This document shows positions 53,833 through 63,811 of a stretch of DNA of 64,000 bases, one piece after another. The position numbers and the translations under genes were made by a program. The first letter of the stretch is position 1. Each line of letters begins with the position of its first letter. This DNA comes from Alkalinema pantanalense (lineage in GTDB: Bacteria > Cyanobacteriota > Cyanobacteriia > Leptolyngbyales > Leptolyngbyaceae): positions 26,457 to 90,456 of the forward strand of contig NZ_JBLZFX010000015.1 of the NCBI RefSeq assembly GCF_050753345.1. The letters run 5' to 3'. Below the pieces are notes generated by a model that was given only the letters and a program-made list of their open reading frames with translations, did not search any database and was not told where the DNA came from.

Positions 53833-55325
53833 GCCTCAATCAAAAACGCAAAATTTTTCGCGAAGAAGCCCTCGATCACGTCAATTCTCCAGAGCAACTC
53901 GATCGCCTCATCCAAGTCACCAGTCCTCGCCGTTGGTTATCTCTAGCCGCCTTTGCCCTTCTCATCAGCGCAGGCACCCTCTGGAGCATCGTGGCTAAAA
54001 TTCCCACCACCGTCACGGGCAAAGGGATTTTAGTCTATCCCAGTACGGTTCTGGCTGCCCAATCTACTACCTCTGGCCAAATTGTAGACATTAAGGTAAA
54101 GCCAGGAGATACGGTCAAAAAAGGACAAGTGCTGGCCACGATCGATCAAGCGGACCTGAAGCAACAACTGCAATTGGCGCAAGTGCAACTGGAGGATCTC
54201 AAACGTCAAGATCGAGATGCCAGCTTTATTCAATTGCAACGGGAACGATTTGACCAAATTGCCGCCGATCAAGAACGCCAAAGTTTACAAAAAAACCTGG
54301 AAACGATTCGATCGATGAATCCTATCCTGCGCGATCGGGGCTTAAATTCTATCCAACGGGAACGGGTCGCCCTCCAACAACAATTGCAAACGCTGCAAGC
54401 CAGCCTCTCTCCTGCCAAACAGCGCTGGCAGCGGCGTCAGGAACTCTTCGATCAATACCGTTTGATTACGGAAGATGTTGTCGTGCAAGCCCAACAGGAA
54501 TACGAAAAGACCCAATCCCAAATTAACCAATTGGAAGTGCAACTCAAGCAACTGGATAGCAAAGAAGCCGAAGCTCAACAACAGGAACTCGATCGTCTCA
54601 ATCAAATCAACGCAACCCAAGCGAAAATCGAAGCCTTAGATGCCCAAAAGGTCAGCAAAGTCGAAGGCGATTTTAGTGCTACCACCGGTCGCCAAAAGGA
54701 AATTCAAGAGACTGAACGCAAAATTGCCCAACTGACTCTGCAATTACAGAAAAGCCGGGAAGTCCTCAGTCCGATCGATGGCACGTTGATGGAAGTGGTG
54801 GTCAAGGCGGGCCAGCATGTAGAACCTGGTGCCAGCATCGGCAGCATTTCCGTGCGGGAAAACGGACAAAAACTGCAAAGTCTAGTGTTTCTCAATCCTG
54901 CCGATGGCAAAAAGGTGGAGGCGGCGGCCCAGCATGCCCAAGACCAGCAACGCGACAAGCTGGAAGTCAAAGTCACGCCCACAACGGTCAAAGCCGAAGA
55001 ATACGGGGGTATTATCGGTCGCGTTGAAAAAGTATCTCCCTTGGCAGTGACCCAGGCGGGTGCGGCCAGTGTAGTCGGCCATCCAGACATGCTCAAAGGG
55101 GTGATGGCGGAGGATGCTCAGATTGCCATTTTCACCTCCCTGGAATGCCAAGAAGAGCCCCCCCAGGCCACCGACTGCCAGAAATATCGTTGGTCAGGTT
55201 CCCAAGGCCCAGGCCAGCCCCTGACGCCGGGTACCACAACGATCGTCCGTATCACGATCGAAGAACGGCCCCCCATTAGCTACATCCTGCCCTTCCTGAA
55301 AGCCCTGATCGGCCTCCAATCATGA
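53826..55325 (+). CDS. HlyD family secretion adaptor, NHLM-type
   Basis: The 499-residue membrane-fusion protein has one transmembrane helix (about 37-57), a lipoyl/biotinyl-like half (GQIVDIKVKPGDTVKKGQVL), a long coiled coil (about 100-300), and a C-terminal beta domain with GQHVEPGASIGSI. It matches the NHLM_micro_HlyD type (TIGR03794). It overlaps the ABC transporter start by 4 bp (ATGA at 55322-55325). Role: links the inner-membrane exporter to the periplasm/outer-membrane path. Confidence 0.9.
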   Translation: MVSLNQKRKIFREEALDHVNSPEQLDRLIQVTSPRRWLSLAAFALLISAGTLWSIVAKIPTTVTGKGILVYPSTVLAAQSTTSGQIVDIKVKPGDTVKKGQVLATIDQADLKQQLQLAQVQLEDLKRQDRDASFIQLQRERFDQIAADQERQSLQKNLETIRSMNPILRDRGLNSIQRERVALQQQLQTLQASLSPAKQRWQRRQELFDQYRLITEDVVVQAQQEYEKTQSQINQLEVQLKQLDSKEAEAQQQELDRLNQINATQAKIEALDAQKVSKVEGDFSATTGRQKEIQETERKIAQLTLQLQKSREVLSPIDGTLMEVVVKAGQHVEPGASIGSISVRENGQKLQSLVFLNPADGKKVEAAAQHAQDQQRDKLEVKVTPTTVKAEEYGGIIGRVEKVSPLAVTQAGAASVVGHPDMLKGVMAEDAQIAIFTSLECQEEPPQATDCQKYRWSGSQGPGQPLTPGTTTIVRITIEERPPISYILPFLKALIGLQS

Positions 55326-57577
55326 CCCTCAGCCCTTCCTTTCCCCCAGCCCTTGCACCCCTCGCTAGGCTGACCCAAGTCTGCCAGCAAAAATATCAAG
55401 CCCTGTGCCAACGATTCCGCGTGCGACGGCGGACGCCCACGATTTTGCAAATGGAGGCCGTGGAATGTGGTGCGGCCTCCCTCGCCATGATTTTGGCCTA
55501 TTTTGGGAAACGAGTCCCCCTGGCGGAACTGCGGGTGGCCTGTGGCGTCTCCCGTGACGGTAGCAAAGCCCCCAATCTGCTCAAAGCCGCTCGGAATTAT
55601 CAACTCCAAGCGAAGGGCTTAAAGGTACAACTCAACGCCCTACAAAAGCTAGAACCTCCGTACATCGTCTATTGGAATTTCAATCATTTCCTCGTGGTCG
55701 AAGGCTTCTATCGCCAAAAAGTTTTTTTGAATGATCCGGCCATGGGGCCTAGAACCGTATCCCTCGAGGAGTTCAATGAAAGTTTTACTGGCGTTGTCCT
55801 GACCTTTACTCCCAGTGATGCCTTCCAAAAAGGCGGCGCTAAACCCAATCTTTTTCGCGCGCTGTGGCAACGATTGAAAGGTTCGATCGGGCCGCTGATT
55901 TTTGGGCTCTTAGTGGGCCTCTTACTGGTTGTGATGGGGTTAGTGACCTCCAGCTTTTCCCAAATTTTTATCGATCAAATTTTGATTAATCAGCGATCGG
56001 AGTGGTTGCCATTACTATTGCTGGCAATGCTGATCACAGCGGGGATAACCGGACTGCTTACCCGTCTGCAATTACAAAACCTGCGCCGCATGAAAGTTAA
56101 GTTGGCAATGGTAATGTCAGGGCAGTTTATTCAGCATTTATTACAATTACCTGTAGGATTCTATGCCCAACGTTTTTCTGGGGAAATTAGCAGTCGTATA
56201 CAACTCAACGATCGCTTAGCGTCTCTATTATCTGGACAATTGGCCACAACGCTGATTTCCGCTGTCATGGTACTGTTCTACGGGATCGCAATGTGGTGCT
56301 ATGATGCGGAACTCACCAAAATTGCATTTGCGTTCGTTGGGGTGAATTTAATTGTCCTGCAATGGGTGGGACGACTACGATCGGATAATAACACCCGTCT
56401 GATGCAGGAACAGGGGAAAGTCAGCGGAACAGCGATCGCGGGTTTACAAAGTATTGAAACGCTAAAAGCCTCGGGGCTGGAATCGGATTTCTTTACCCGG
56501 TGGGCGGGCTATTATGCCAAATCCCTAAATGCCCAGCAAGAAATTGATAGTTTGAACCAATGGCTCGGCGCATTACCAACATTACTGTCTTCGATCAGTG
56601 CCATGTTGCTGTTGATTTTTGGTGGAATGCGCGTCATGGAGGGTGCCATTACGATCGGTAAATTAATTGCCTTTCAATCCTTAGTGCAACAATTTATGCA
56701 ACCCGTGGGACAATTGCTGCAACTGAGTCAGGATATCCAAGAACTGGAAGGCAGCATGGCGCGGCTCGATGACGTGCTGAATAATCCCCTCGATCCTGCG
56801 TTACAAGCGCCCCCCGTCTCCCATTTCGCCGTTCCCAAATTGGAGGGAGCGCTTCAACTGAAAAACATCACCTTTGGCTATAATCGCGCCAGTGAACCGT
56901 TAATTGAAAACTTTAACCTCGCACTTCAGCCGGGGCAACGGGTGGCCCTAGTGGGGGGCAGTGGTTCAGGCAAGTCTACGATCGGGAGTCTGGTTAGTGG
57001 CCTCTACCAACCTTGGTCTGGGGAAATTTGTTTTGATGGCCACCCTCGACAAGAGATTCCTCGGGAAGTGCTGGTGAATTCGATCGCGATGGTTCAACAG
57101 GATGTCTTACTGATTTCTGGAACAGTGCGCGATAATCTGACGCTGTGGAACACGACGATTCCCGATGAAGCCCTCATTCGGGCCTGCCAAGATGCGGCGA
57201 TTCATGACGTTGTGCTGTCAATGCCGGGGGGCTACCACGCGGATTTGTTAGAAGGGGCCAGTAATTTGAGCGGTGGACAACGGCAGCGCTTAGAGATTGC
57301 CCGCGCCTTGGTCAATAATCCGTCTATTTTAATTTTGGATGAGGCAACCAGTGCGCTGGACTCTGAAACGGAAAAAATTATTGACTATAACTTGCGGCTG
57401 CGGGGCTGTACCTGCTTAATCGTGGCGCACCGTCTCAGCACCATTCGAGACTGTGATGAAATTATTGTCCTAGAGCGGGGCAAAGTTGTTCAGCGGGGTA
57501 CCCACGATCAGTTACGTCAACAGGAAGGCCATTATCTCGACTTAATCCGCAGTGAAGGCGGCGTTTTAGAAGAATAA
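55322..57577 (+). CDS. NHLM-type peptidase C39 ABC exporter
   Basis: The 751-residue transporter has an N-terminal C39 peptidase with Gln43, Cys49 (VECGAAS), His122 (NFNHFLVVEG) and Asp138 (LNDPA). Six membrane helices follow (about 180-460), then the ABC ATPase with GGSGSGKST, LSGGQRQR and ILDEATSALD. It resembles NHLM_micro_ABC1 (TIGR03796). The C39 domain should cleave the precursors after the double-glycine-type site during export. Confidence 0.94.
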   Translation: MTLSPSFPPALAPLARLTQVCQQKYQALCQRFRVRRRTPTILQMEAVECGAASLAMILAYFGKRVPLAELRVACGVSRDGSKAPNLLKAARNYQLQAKGLKVQLNALQKLEPPYIVYWNFNHFLVVEGFYRQKVFLNDPAMGPRTVSLEEFNESFTGVVLTFTPSDAFQKGGAKPNLFRALWQRLKGSIGPLIFGLLVGLLLVVMGLVTSSFSQIFIDQILINQRSEWLPLLLLAMLITAGITGLLTRLQLQNLRRMKVKLAMVMSGQFIQHLLQLPVGFYAQRFSGEISSRIQLNDRLASLLSGQLATTLISAVMVLFYGIAMWCYDAELTKIAFAFVGVNLIVLQWVGRLRSDNNTRLMQEQGKVSGTAIAGLQSIETLKASGLESDFFTRWAGYYAKSLNAQQEIDSLNQWLGALPTLLSSISAMLLLIFGGMRVMEGAITIGKLIAFQSLVQQFMQPVGQLLQLSQDIQELEGSMARLDDVLNNPLDPALQAPPVSHFAVPKLEGALQLKNITFGYNRASEPLIENFNLALQPGQRVALVGGSGSGKSTIGSLVSGLYQPWSGEICFDGHPRQEIPREVLVNSIAMVQQDVLLISGTVRDNLTLWNTTIPDEALIRACQDAAIHDVVLSMPGGYHADLLEGASNLSGGQRQRLEIARALVNNPSILILDEATSALDSETEKIIDYNLRLRGCTCLIVAHRLSTIRDCDEIIVLERGKVVQRGTHDQLRQQEGHYLDLIRSEGGVLEE

Positions 57578-57592
57578 GGAGAAAGAATCACG

Positions 57593-60500
57593 ATGGTACC
57601 CAGCTCTCAAACTGTACTCGACCAGGATGTTCAAGGCATTGATGTTCAAGGCATTGATGTTCAAGGCATTGATATTCAAGGCATTGAGACCCAAACGGTT
57701 GATGTTCAAGGCATTCAGTCAAGCGTTCAACTCAAAGTTCTAAAAAGTAATACGGCACTGTTGTTAAATCAACTTTCAGATCAACCGGATATCCTTTGGC
57801 AGGTACGATCGGGATCATTAGCAGTCTTCAGCATTCAAGTAGACCGAGGGATTCCCAAGGGACGACGACGCCATTTATTCACGGTGAAAGCTGGAGATCT
57901 TTTAGTTGCTAATAACAGTCAACACCACGCTTACCAAACTTCTTCCAGCACTAGTCAGGGAATGGATTATCAAATGCTGGTTGTGGCAGCGGAAGAAACG
58001 ACTTTGCAACCTCTCTCGATCGCGGAATTTTGCGATGGGATGATTACTAATCCCCATCGGGCAATCGATAAACTAGAGTCTTGGGTACATCGCTTAGGCT
58101 TAACATTGGCAGGCATTTTACCCAACACTGCACCCACGCAGATTGTATCCTGGGGCGTCCTCGATCGGGGCGAAGTGTTTCAGCCCGTGCAGGGGCGAAT
58201 GACCTGGACTAAAATTCTGCAAGGTCAGGCGACCTTAGTGGGATGTTCGGATTTGACGATCGCGATCGACCAGGGCCGATTGCCGCTCAATACCCATCTC
58301 TGGGTGCAGGCGGAAACCGTGGTCGAGGTAGATAGCCAACCCCAGGTTGAAATTCGGCAGCCACACACCTTTGTTCAGGGAGTCCAGGTTCTGCAAGCGC
58401 TAGTTTTACAAGTTTTACAAAGGCTAGATCAGCAGACCTATCAACAGGAAATGCAACGCTTAGCGATTCAGCAGCAGGCCGATCGAAAAATTCAAGCAGC
58501 AATGCTCCAGCAAATGCAAGCGGTGTTTCAGTCTGGCCCACAGAAATCATCCGATCGATGGCAGCTATCGCCAACTCCAGCTATTACCGAAGAAGAGGCT
58601 GTGGTCATGGCAGCTGGAGCCGTGGGGCGGGTCTTAGGAATGACGATCGTGCCCCCAGCAGCTTCGGAAGACCTGCGGCGCGTTCCCGATCTCCTAGATG
58701 CGATCGCGCGGGCTTCCCACATGCGGGTGCGGCGGGTGGTGTTACGCAATAATTGGTGGAATCAAGATTGTGGGGCGTTATTAGCCTATTGCGCGGAGGA
58801 CGATCGCCCCGTGGCACTGCTGCCCTTGTCTGAACATCGCTACGAAGTTTTCGATCCCTTGCGCCAACAAAAGTACCCCTGCGATCGAGACATTGCCCAG
58901 CAGCTATCCCCTACGGCCTATACGTTCTATCGGTCTTTTCCCCAGGTGATTACGCCAATTACGCTGCTCAAATTTGCAGGCTTTGGACATCACCGGGAAC
59001 TTATCACTCTAATTCTCACAGGCATTGCAGCAACGCTGGTGGGCATGGTGACGCCCTATGCAACGGGATTGTTAATTGATCAAGTCATTCCCGATCGTAA
59101 TCGCGATCTCCTCTGGCAGATGGGCTATGGGTTGTTGGCAACGGCATTGGGGGGCGCGTTGTTTCAACTGACCCAAGGGTTCGCGATCGTGCGGCTAGAG
59201 AGCTACGCGGATGCCTCGACACAATCGGCAGTCTGGGATCGACTGCTGAAGTTACCTGTTTCGTTTTTCCGACAGTATTCCGTGGGGGACTTAAGCGCTC
59301 GGGTTTCGACAATTACGCAAATTCGTCAGAAATTAAGTACGACGATGTTAAAGAGTTTATTTTCTAGCCTATTTTCATTGTTGAATCTAGGCTTGCTTTT
59401 TTCCTACAGCACATCACTGGCCACGATCGCATTGGTAGTTGCATTGATTAATGTAGCAGTCACCATTAGCGCAGGAGTGATGACCCTGAAGAAAACCCGT
59501 CCCTTGTTAAATGAGCAGGGTAAGCTATTTGGGGTGATGCTTCAAATTGTCAATGGTGTTGCTAAATTCCGGTTAGCAGGGGCAGAAAATCGTGCCTTTG
59601 CCCATTGGGGCCAGCAATATGCCCATCAATTGAAATTAATGATGGCAACCCAAGGGATTGAAGATAATCTTACTGTTATTAATAAATTGCTAGCGACGTT
59701 GACTCCAGCGGTATTGTTTGCCTTTGCAACGATGGCATTACAGCAATCCCAAGGCCAAGGCAGTGAATTTACAACGGGGAAGTTTCTAGCGTTTAATACT
59801 GCCTTTGGTACGTTTATCACAGGGGCAACGAGTCTCAGCACGATCGTCATTGACATTTTGGAGACAATTCCGATTTGGGAGCGGACACAGCCGATTTTGC
59901 AGGGTTTACCGGAGGTGGATACGGAGAAGTCCGATCCCGGTCGGTTGACGGGGGCCTTAGCTGTTCAACATGCGATGTTTCGCTATCGAGCCGATGGAAA
60001 TTTAATTTTAAATAACGTTAGTATTGAGGCGGAACCTGGGGAGTTTATTGCATTGGTGGGTCCGTCGGGCAGTGGAAAATCGACGTTGTTGCGTTTGTTG
60101 TTGGGATTTGATGTGCCAGAGTCGGGCACGGTTTATTATGACGGGCAGGATTTGGCGGGGTTGAATGTGGCGGCGGTGCGGCGGCAAATGGGGGTTGTGT
60201 TACAAAATAGTCGGTTGATGTCGGCTTCAATTTTTGAAAATATTGCCAGTGGGGCGCTGATTACGATGGATGAGGCGTGGGAAGCGGCACGCATGGCGGG
60301 ATTTGATGGGGATGTGGCTGCGATGCCGATGGGAATGCATACGGTGGTCAGTGAAGGGGGCAGTAATCTTTCTGGAGGCCAGCGGCAACGGTTAATGATT
60401 GCCAGGGCGTTGGCTTTGCGGCCTCGGATTTTGTTTTTTGATGAAGCGACGAGTGCGTTGGATAATAAGACCCAAGCGATCGTCAGTGAAAGTCTCGATC

Positions 60501-60667
60501 GGTTGAAGGTGACGCGGGTGGTGGTGGCACACCGTTTGAGTACCATTCGCAATGCCGATCGTATTTATGTGTTGCAGGCTGGGCAGGTAGTAGAGCAGGG
60601 CAGTTTTGAGCAGTTGGCCCAGCAGGGTGGGGTATTTAGTCAGTTAATCCAACGGCAACAGCTGTAG
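57593..60667 (+). CDS. NHLM-type second ABC exporter without C39 peptidase
   Basis: The 1024-residue protein resembles NHLM_micro_ABC2 (TIGR03797). Residues 12-41 are a DVQGI pentapeptide repeat; about 45-150 is cupin/cNMP-like; about 330-430 may be a degenerate C39 domain; the membrane domain (about 470-760) follows, then the ATPase with GPSGSGKSTLL, LSGGQRQR and RILFFDEATSALD. ATG 57593 has AGGAG about 10 nt upstream and lies 15 bp after the C39 transporter stop. The two ABC proteins probably form one heteromeric exporter. Confidence 0.93.
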   Translation: MVPSSQTVLDQDVQGIDVQGIDVQGIDIQGIETQTVDVQGIQSSVQLKVLKSNTALLLNQLSDQPDILWQVRSGSLAVFSIQVDRGIPKGRRRHLFTVKAGDLLVANNSQHHAYQTSSSTSQGMDYQMLVVAAEETTLQPLSIAEFCDGMITNPHRAIDKLESWVHRLGLTLAGILPNTAPTQIVSWGVLDRGEVFQPVQGRMTWTKILQGQATLVGCSDLTIAIDQGRLPLNTHLWVQAETVVEVDSQPQVEIRQPHTFVQGVQVLQALVLQVLQRLDQQTYQQEMQRLAIQQQADRKIQAAMLQQMQAVFQSGPQKSSDRWQLSPTPAITEEEAVVMAAGAVGRVLGMTIVPPAASEDLRRVPDLLDAIARASHMRVRRVVLRNNWWNQDCGALLAYCAEDDRPVALLPLSEHRYEVFDPLRQQKYPCDRDIAQQLSPTAYTFYRSFPQVITPITLLKFAGFGHHRELITLILTGIAATLVGMVTPYATGLLIDQVIPDRNRDLLWQMGYGLLATALGGALFQLTQGFAIVRLESYADASTQSAVWDRLLKLPVSFFRQYSVGDLSARVSTITQIRQKLSTTMLKSLFSSLFSLLNLGLLFSYSTSLATIALVVALINVAVTISAGVMTLKKTRPLLNEQGKLFGVMLQIVNGVAKFRLAGAENRAFAHWGQQYAHQLKLMMATQGIEDNLTVINKLLATLTPAVLFAFATMALQQSQGQGSEFTTGKFLAFNTAFGTFITGATSLSTIVIDILETIPIWERTQPILQGLPEVDTEKSDPGRLTGALAVQHAMFRYRADGNLILNNVSIEAEPGEFIALVGPSGSGKSTLLRLLLGFDVPESGTVYYDGQDLAGLNVAAVRRQMGVVLQNSRLMSASIFENIASGALITMDEAWEAARMAGFDGDVAAMPMGMHTVVSEGGSNLSGGQRQRLMIARALALRPRILFFDEATSALDNKTQAIVSESLDRLKVTRVVVAHRLSTIRNADRIYVLQAGQVVEQGSFEQLAQQGGVFSQLIQRQQL
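57626..57715 (+). repeat. 15-bp in-frame tandem repeat encoding DVQGI
   Basis: Units of gatgttcaaggcatt at 57626-57640, 57641-57655 and 57656-57670, with variants at 57671-57685 and 57686-57700 and a perfect unit at 57701-57715. The repeat begins at codon 12 of the second ABC exporter. Confidence 0.92.
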
Positions 60668-60704
60668 TGAATAATCACTGATGATTATTCATTATCGATC
60701 GGAG

Positions 60705-60760
60705 GAGAGTCAATCCGTTAGCGTTAGCATTTGTTAAACGGTGTCAGGATTGACTCTCTT
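60705..60760. terminator. Bidirectional terminator-like hairpin
   Basis: Perfect 12-bp stem gagagtcaatcc/ggattgactctc (60705-60716 and 60747-60758) with a 30-nt loop, between the convergent exporter and TPR-CHAT genes. It is followed by ttcttgatt; no long T run exists on either side. Confidence 0.6.
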
Positions 60761-60829
60761 CTTGATTAATTATCTTAATCAGAGATGAAGTTATCCCACA
60801 TTGATTAAGTTGGGCGATCTGCTCCTGGG

Positions 60830-63709
60830 TCAGAGGCCATTCCCGATCAGGATGAAGGGTGCCCAGTAGTAGGGATGGGAAAGGTGTTTCGGGCGTTTTT
60901 GGTTGGGGATGTAGCGGCGGGCTCCGGCTCGATCGGCGGCATCTTGGAGAGTCAGTTGGCTATTGATCAACTTGAGTTGAACATTGCGCAGGGCTTGGGT
61001 TTTGCTGAGACCTTGGTTGAGATTTTGGTAAAACTCGGCCATGAGCAGGCTGGTGGCAGGGTCGTTGACTTTCCAGAGGGAGGCGAGAACAGCTTTGGCT
61101 TTGGCGTTACTGCTGAGGAAGTAGGACGCAATACCCGCGACTTCTAGGCCATTCCGATCGCTGCCGCCAAGGGCCGTTTCGCAGGCGGAGAGAACGACCA
61201 AATGAACGTTTTGCAGATCTTCTAGATATTGAATTTTGGAAATTTCGTAGGGGGTACCGTCGCCCAGCAGCAGGTAAGAGTCTTTGGGGGAGGTGGGCAG
61301 AAATTCGCCATGGGTGGCGATATGGAGAATATTAGGTTTTTGCTGGAAAAGTTGAGTTTCAAGGTTGTTGAGTGTAAACAATCGATCAAGCCAAGTGCTG
61401 CCGGAAAGAACACCACGGGAATCAATTTTATCATCACTTTTGATAATGGCATCAAGTTCGTAGGGCACGTAGGGTAGGCCACTAAATTGACGGGTGGGAT
61501 TCCTGAGGGTAACGGGTTGAGAGAGGCCAAAGCCAAGGACAGAAGCCTGCTCAGGGAGTTTGGCTTGGGTGTCGGTAAGGCTAACGGAGAGGATATTGGA
61601 AATGCTATATTGCTCGATCAGATATTGTTTACCGTCGTAGAGGGCGGCCATGGGGATGTAGTTGGTAACACGATCGGGCACAAAAACGAGGTTCGTGATC
61701 CTGTTTTGGGTGAGTTCGTTACGGAGTTTTTGGGGCAGGAGGCATTGGTAGAGTTGTTGGCCTGTGGTTTGAACTGGGGTGAGGTCGGTACTATTTTGGA
61801 GGTCGTTGCGAAATTGTTCAACCAGTTTGGAGAGTTGGGCTTCGCCAAGGGCACATTCAGTTTGACTGAGGACACCCCCTTTGGAGGCCCAGAGGATACG
61901 GGTTTTGTCTTGTAGAACGAGGGGATAAATCAGGACGGTGTTGGGTTGGGCATCGACGATTTTTCTGGCTCCGCCGGTGAAATCGTCAGTGCTGGCAGCG
62001 ATCGCTGCATTGCGTTCTTGGGTGAGTTGGGTTTTAACACCTTCAATAAATTGGTCGTAGGCAGCGGTGAGGTTGCGGTAGGTTTGGTTATATTCTTCCA
62101 GTTTGGAGCAGTTGGTTTGTTTGCAGGTGTCGCGTTGTTGGCCAAAGGCAATCAGGGACGTATGTTTTTGGATGATTTCCTGTTCGATTTGGGTGAGGGG
62201 AACTTGGGTGAGGGGAGTAGCGGAACGGGTGCCTTCAGTAATTTCATTGATTTCCTGAATTTTCAAGAGTTCGAGGACTTTCTGAGCTTCACCAATACGG
62301 CCTTGGGAAAGTAGTAGATCGGCAAGATTACGATAAGTTCCGGCAACAGTTTCGCTGTAGGAAGCTTGTAAGTCTCGAGAAAGTTTACGATTATCACTAC
62401 GAATGCTTTCGGCAACTTGGATAGATTGTTTATAGAAAATAATAGCTAAATCAGTTTGATTATATCTGTTTAGAGTAAGACCAAGGTTATGAAGTCCCCT
62501 ATATTCACCATCGCGATCGTTAATTTCCCGAGCAATGGCTACACGTCTTTCATAATATTCGATCGCTTTTGTATAGTTGCCGAGAGAGTGATATGCAAGC
62601 CCCAAGCTACCCAGTACTTGACCTTCCCCTTGTCGGTCTCTAATTTTCTGTGAGATCGCTAAGCTTTGTTCGTAGTATTCGATCGCTTTAGTGTAGTTAC
62701 CGAGAGCTCGGTATATATTTCCTAAACTGCCAAGTGATTTGGTTTCCCCGATTGGAGTTTTAAGTTCCCGAGTAATTGCTAGACTTTCTTCCTGGTATGC
62801 AATTGCTTTGACATAGTTACCGAGAAAATAATGTGCCTGTCCCAAATTACCTAATGTTTGGCTTTCCCCTTGGCGATCTTTAATCTTTCTGACGATCTCT
62901 AAACGATGTTCTTGGTATGTAATCGCTTTGGCATAGTTACCGAGGGAAAAATATATATTTCCCAGATTACCCAATGCTTGTCCTTCCATCAACTGGTCTT
63001 GAACTTCTTGCGCGATCGCCAAACTTTGTTCCTGATATTCGATCGCTTTAGAATAGTTGTTCAGAGAAAAGTATGCAATTCCCAGGCTACTAAGTACTTG
63101 ACCTTCCCCGAGACGATCATGAATTTCCCGCGCAATCAATAAACTTTGTTCTTGATAGGCAATCGCTTTAGGATAGTCGCCAAGAGAAAGATAGACATTT
63201 CCCAAATTACCCAGGGCATTTCCTTCCGTAAGTCGTTCCTTAATTTCACGCGCGATCGCTAAACTGTGTTCATGATATTCGATTGCTTTGGCATAGTTCC
63301 CAAGAATGTCGTACACAATTCCAAGGTTACTCAGGGTGGCAGCTTCTCCTGAACGATTCTTGATTTCCTGTGCAATTTCTAGACTTTGTTGATAATAGTG
63401 AATTGCGTCAGGATAGCGGCCAAGACTCTGATAGGTAACTCCCAAGTTTCCCAGTGCGTGTCCTTCGCCCTGCCGATCTGGGATTTGTTGATACAGCATT
63501 AATGCTTGTTGCCCAGACTGGATAGCAGCTTCAAACTGGCTAGTCTGATGGTATTGCTTCCCTTGTTCGAGCAGTTGATCAGCTAAGGCTTTCTTTAGAC
63601 CGATCGTCGGGGCAACGGTTTGCGCCACACTAGGTAGCCCATCCACCGCCACCACCGCCGTCGTTCCAACCAGCAACCCTGCAACCCAACCGGCAACCCG
63701 ATTTTGCAT
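60830..63709 (-). CDS. TPR-CHAT protein, second copy
   Basis: The 959-residue protein has an N-terminal signal-like segment (residues 5-30). Eleven or so TPRs of exactly 40 residues each follow (about 40-480; units such as LGNLGNVYLSLGDYPKAIAY). The CHAT domain has His800 (HIATHGEF) and Cys843 (VVLSACETALGG). The C-terminus (HPYYWAPFILIGNGL) is nearly identical to that of the copy at 41418. It converges on the exporter operon and is apparently monocistronic. Confidence 0.92.
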   Translation of the reverse strand: MQNRVAGWVAGLLVGTTAVVAVDGLPSVAQTVAPTIGLKKALADQLLEQGKQYHQTSQFEAAIQSGQQALMLYQQIPDRQGEGHALGNLGVTYQSLGRYPDAIHYYQQSLEIAQEIKNRSGEAATLSNLGIVYDILGNYAKAIEYHEHSLAIAREIKERLTEGNALGNLGNVYLSLGDYPKAIAYQEQSLLIAREIHDRLGEGQVLSSLGIAYFSLNNYSKAIEYQEQSLAIAQEVQDQLMEGQALGNLGNIYFSLGNYAKAITYQEHRLEIVRKIKDRQGESQTLGNLGQAHYFLGNYVKAIAYQEESLAITRELKTPIGETKSLGSLGNIYRALGNYTKAIEYYEQSLAISQKIRDRQGEGQVLGSLGLAYHSLGNYTKAIEYYERRVAIAREINDRDGEYRGLHNLGLTLNRYNQTDLAIIFYKQSIQVAESIRSDNRKLSRDLQASYSETVAGTYRNLADLLLSQGRIGEAQKVLELLKIQEINEITEGTRSATPLTQVPLTQIEQEIIQKHTSLIAFGQQRDTCKQTNCSKLEEYNQTYRNLTAAYDQFIEGVKTQLTQERNAAIAASTDDFTGGARKIVDAQPNTVLIYPLVLQDKTRILWASKGGVLSQTECALGEAQLSKLVEQFRNDLQNSTDLTPVQTTGQQLYQCLLPQKLRNELTQNRITNLVFVPDRVTNYIPMAALYDGKQYLIEQYSISNILSVSLTDTQAKLPEQASVLGFGLSQPVTLRNPTRQFSGLPYVPYELDAIIKSDDKIDSRGVLSGSTWLDRLFTLNNLETQLFQQKPNILHIATHGEFLPTSPKDSYLLLGDGTPYEISKIQYLEDLQNVHLVVLSACETALGGSDRNGLEVAGIASYFLSSNAKAKAVLASLWKVNDPATSLLMAEFYQNLNQGLSKTQALRNVQLKLINSQLTLQDAADRAGARRYIPNQKRPKHLSHPYYWAPFILIGNGL

Positions 63710-63811
63710 CTCATCACCTCGATCGGCTCTCTAGAACGCTATCGCATTCTTCTCTCCTTCTCAAGCGATCGAGCTTATGGAACTAGGCGATCGACCCTTA
63801 ATTCTTCGCCT

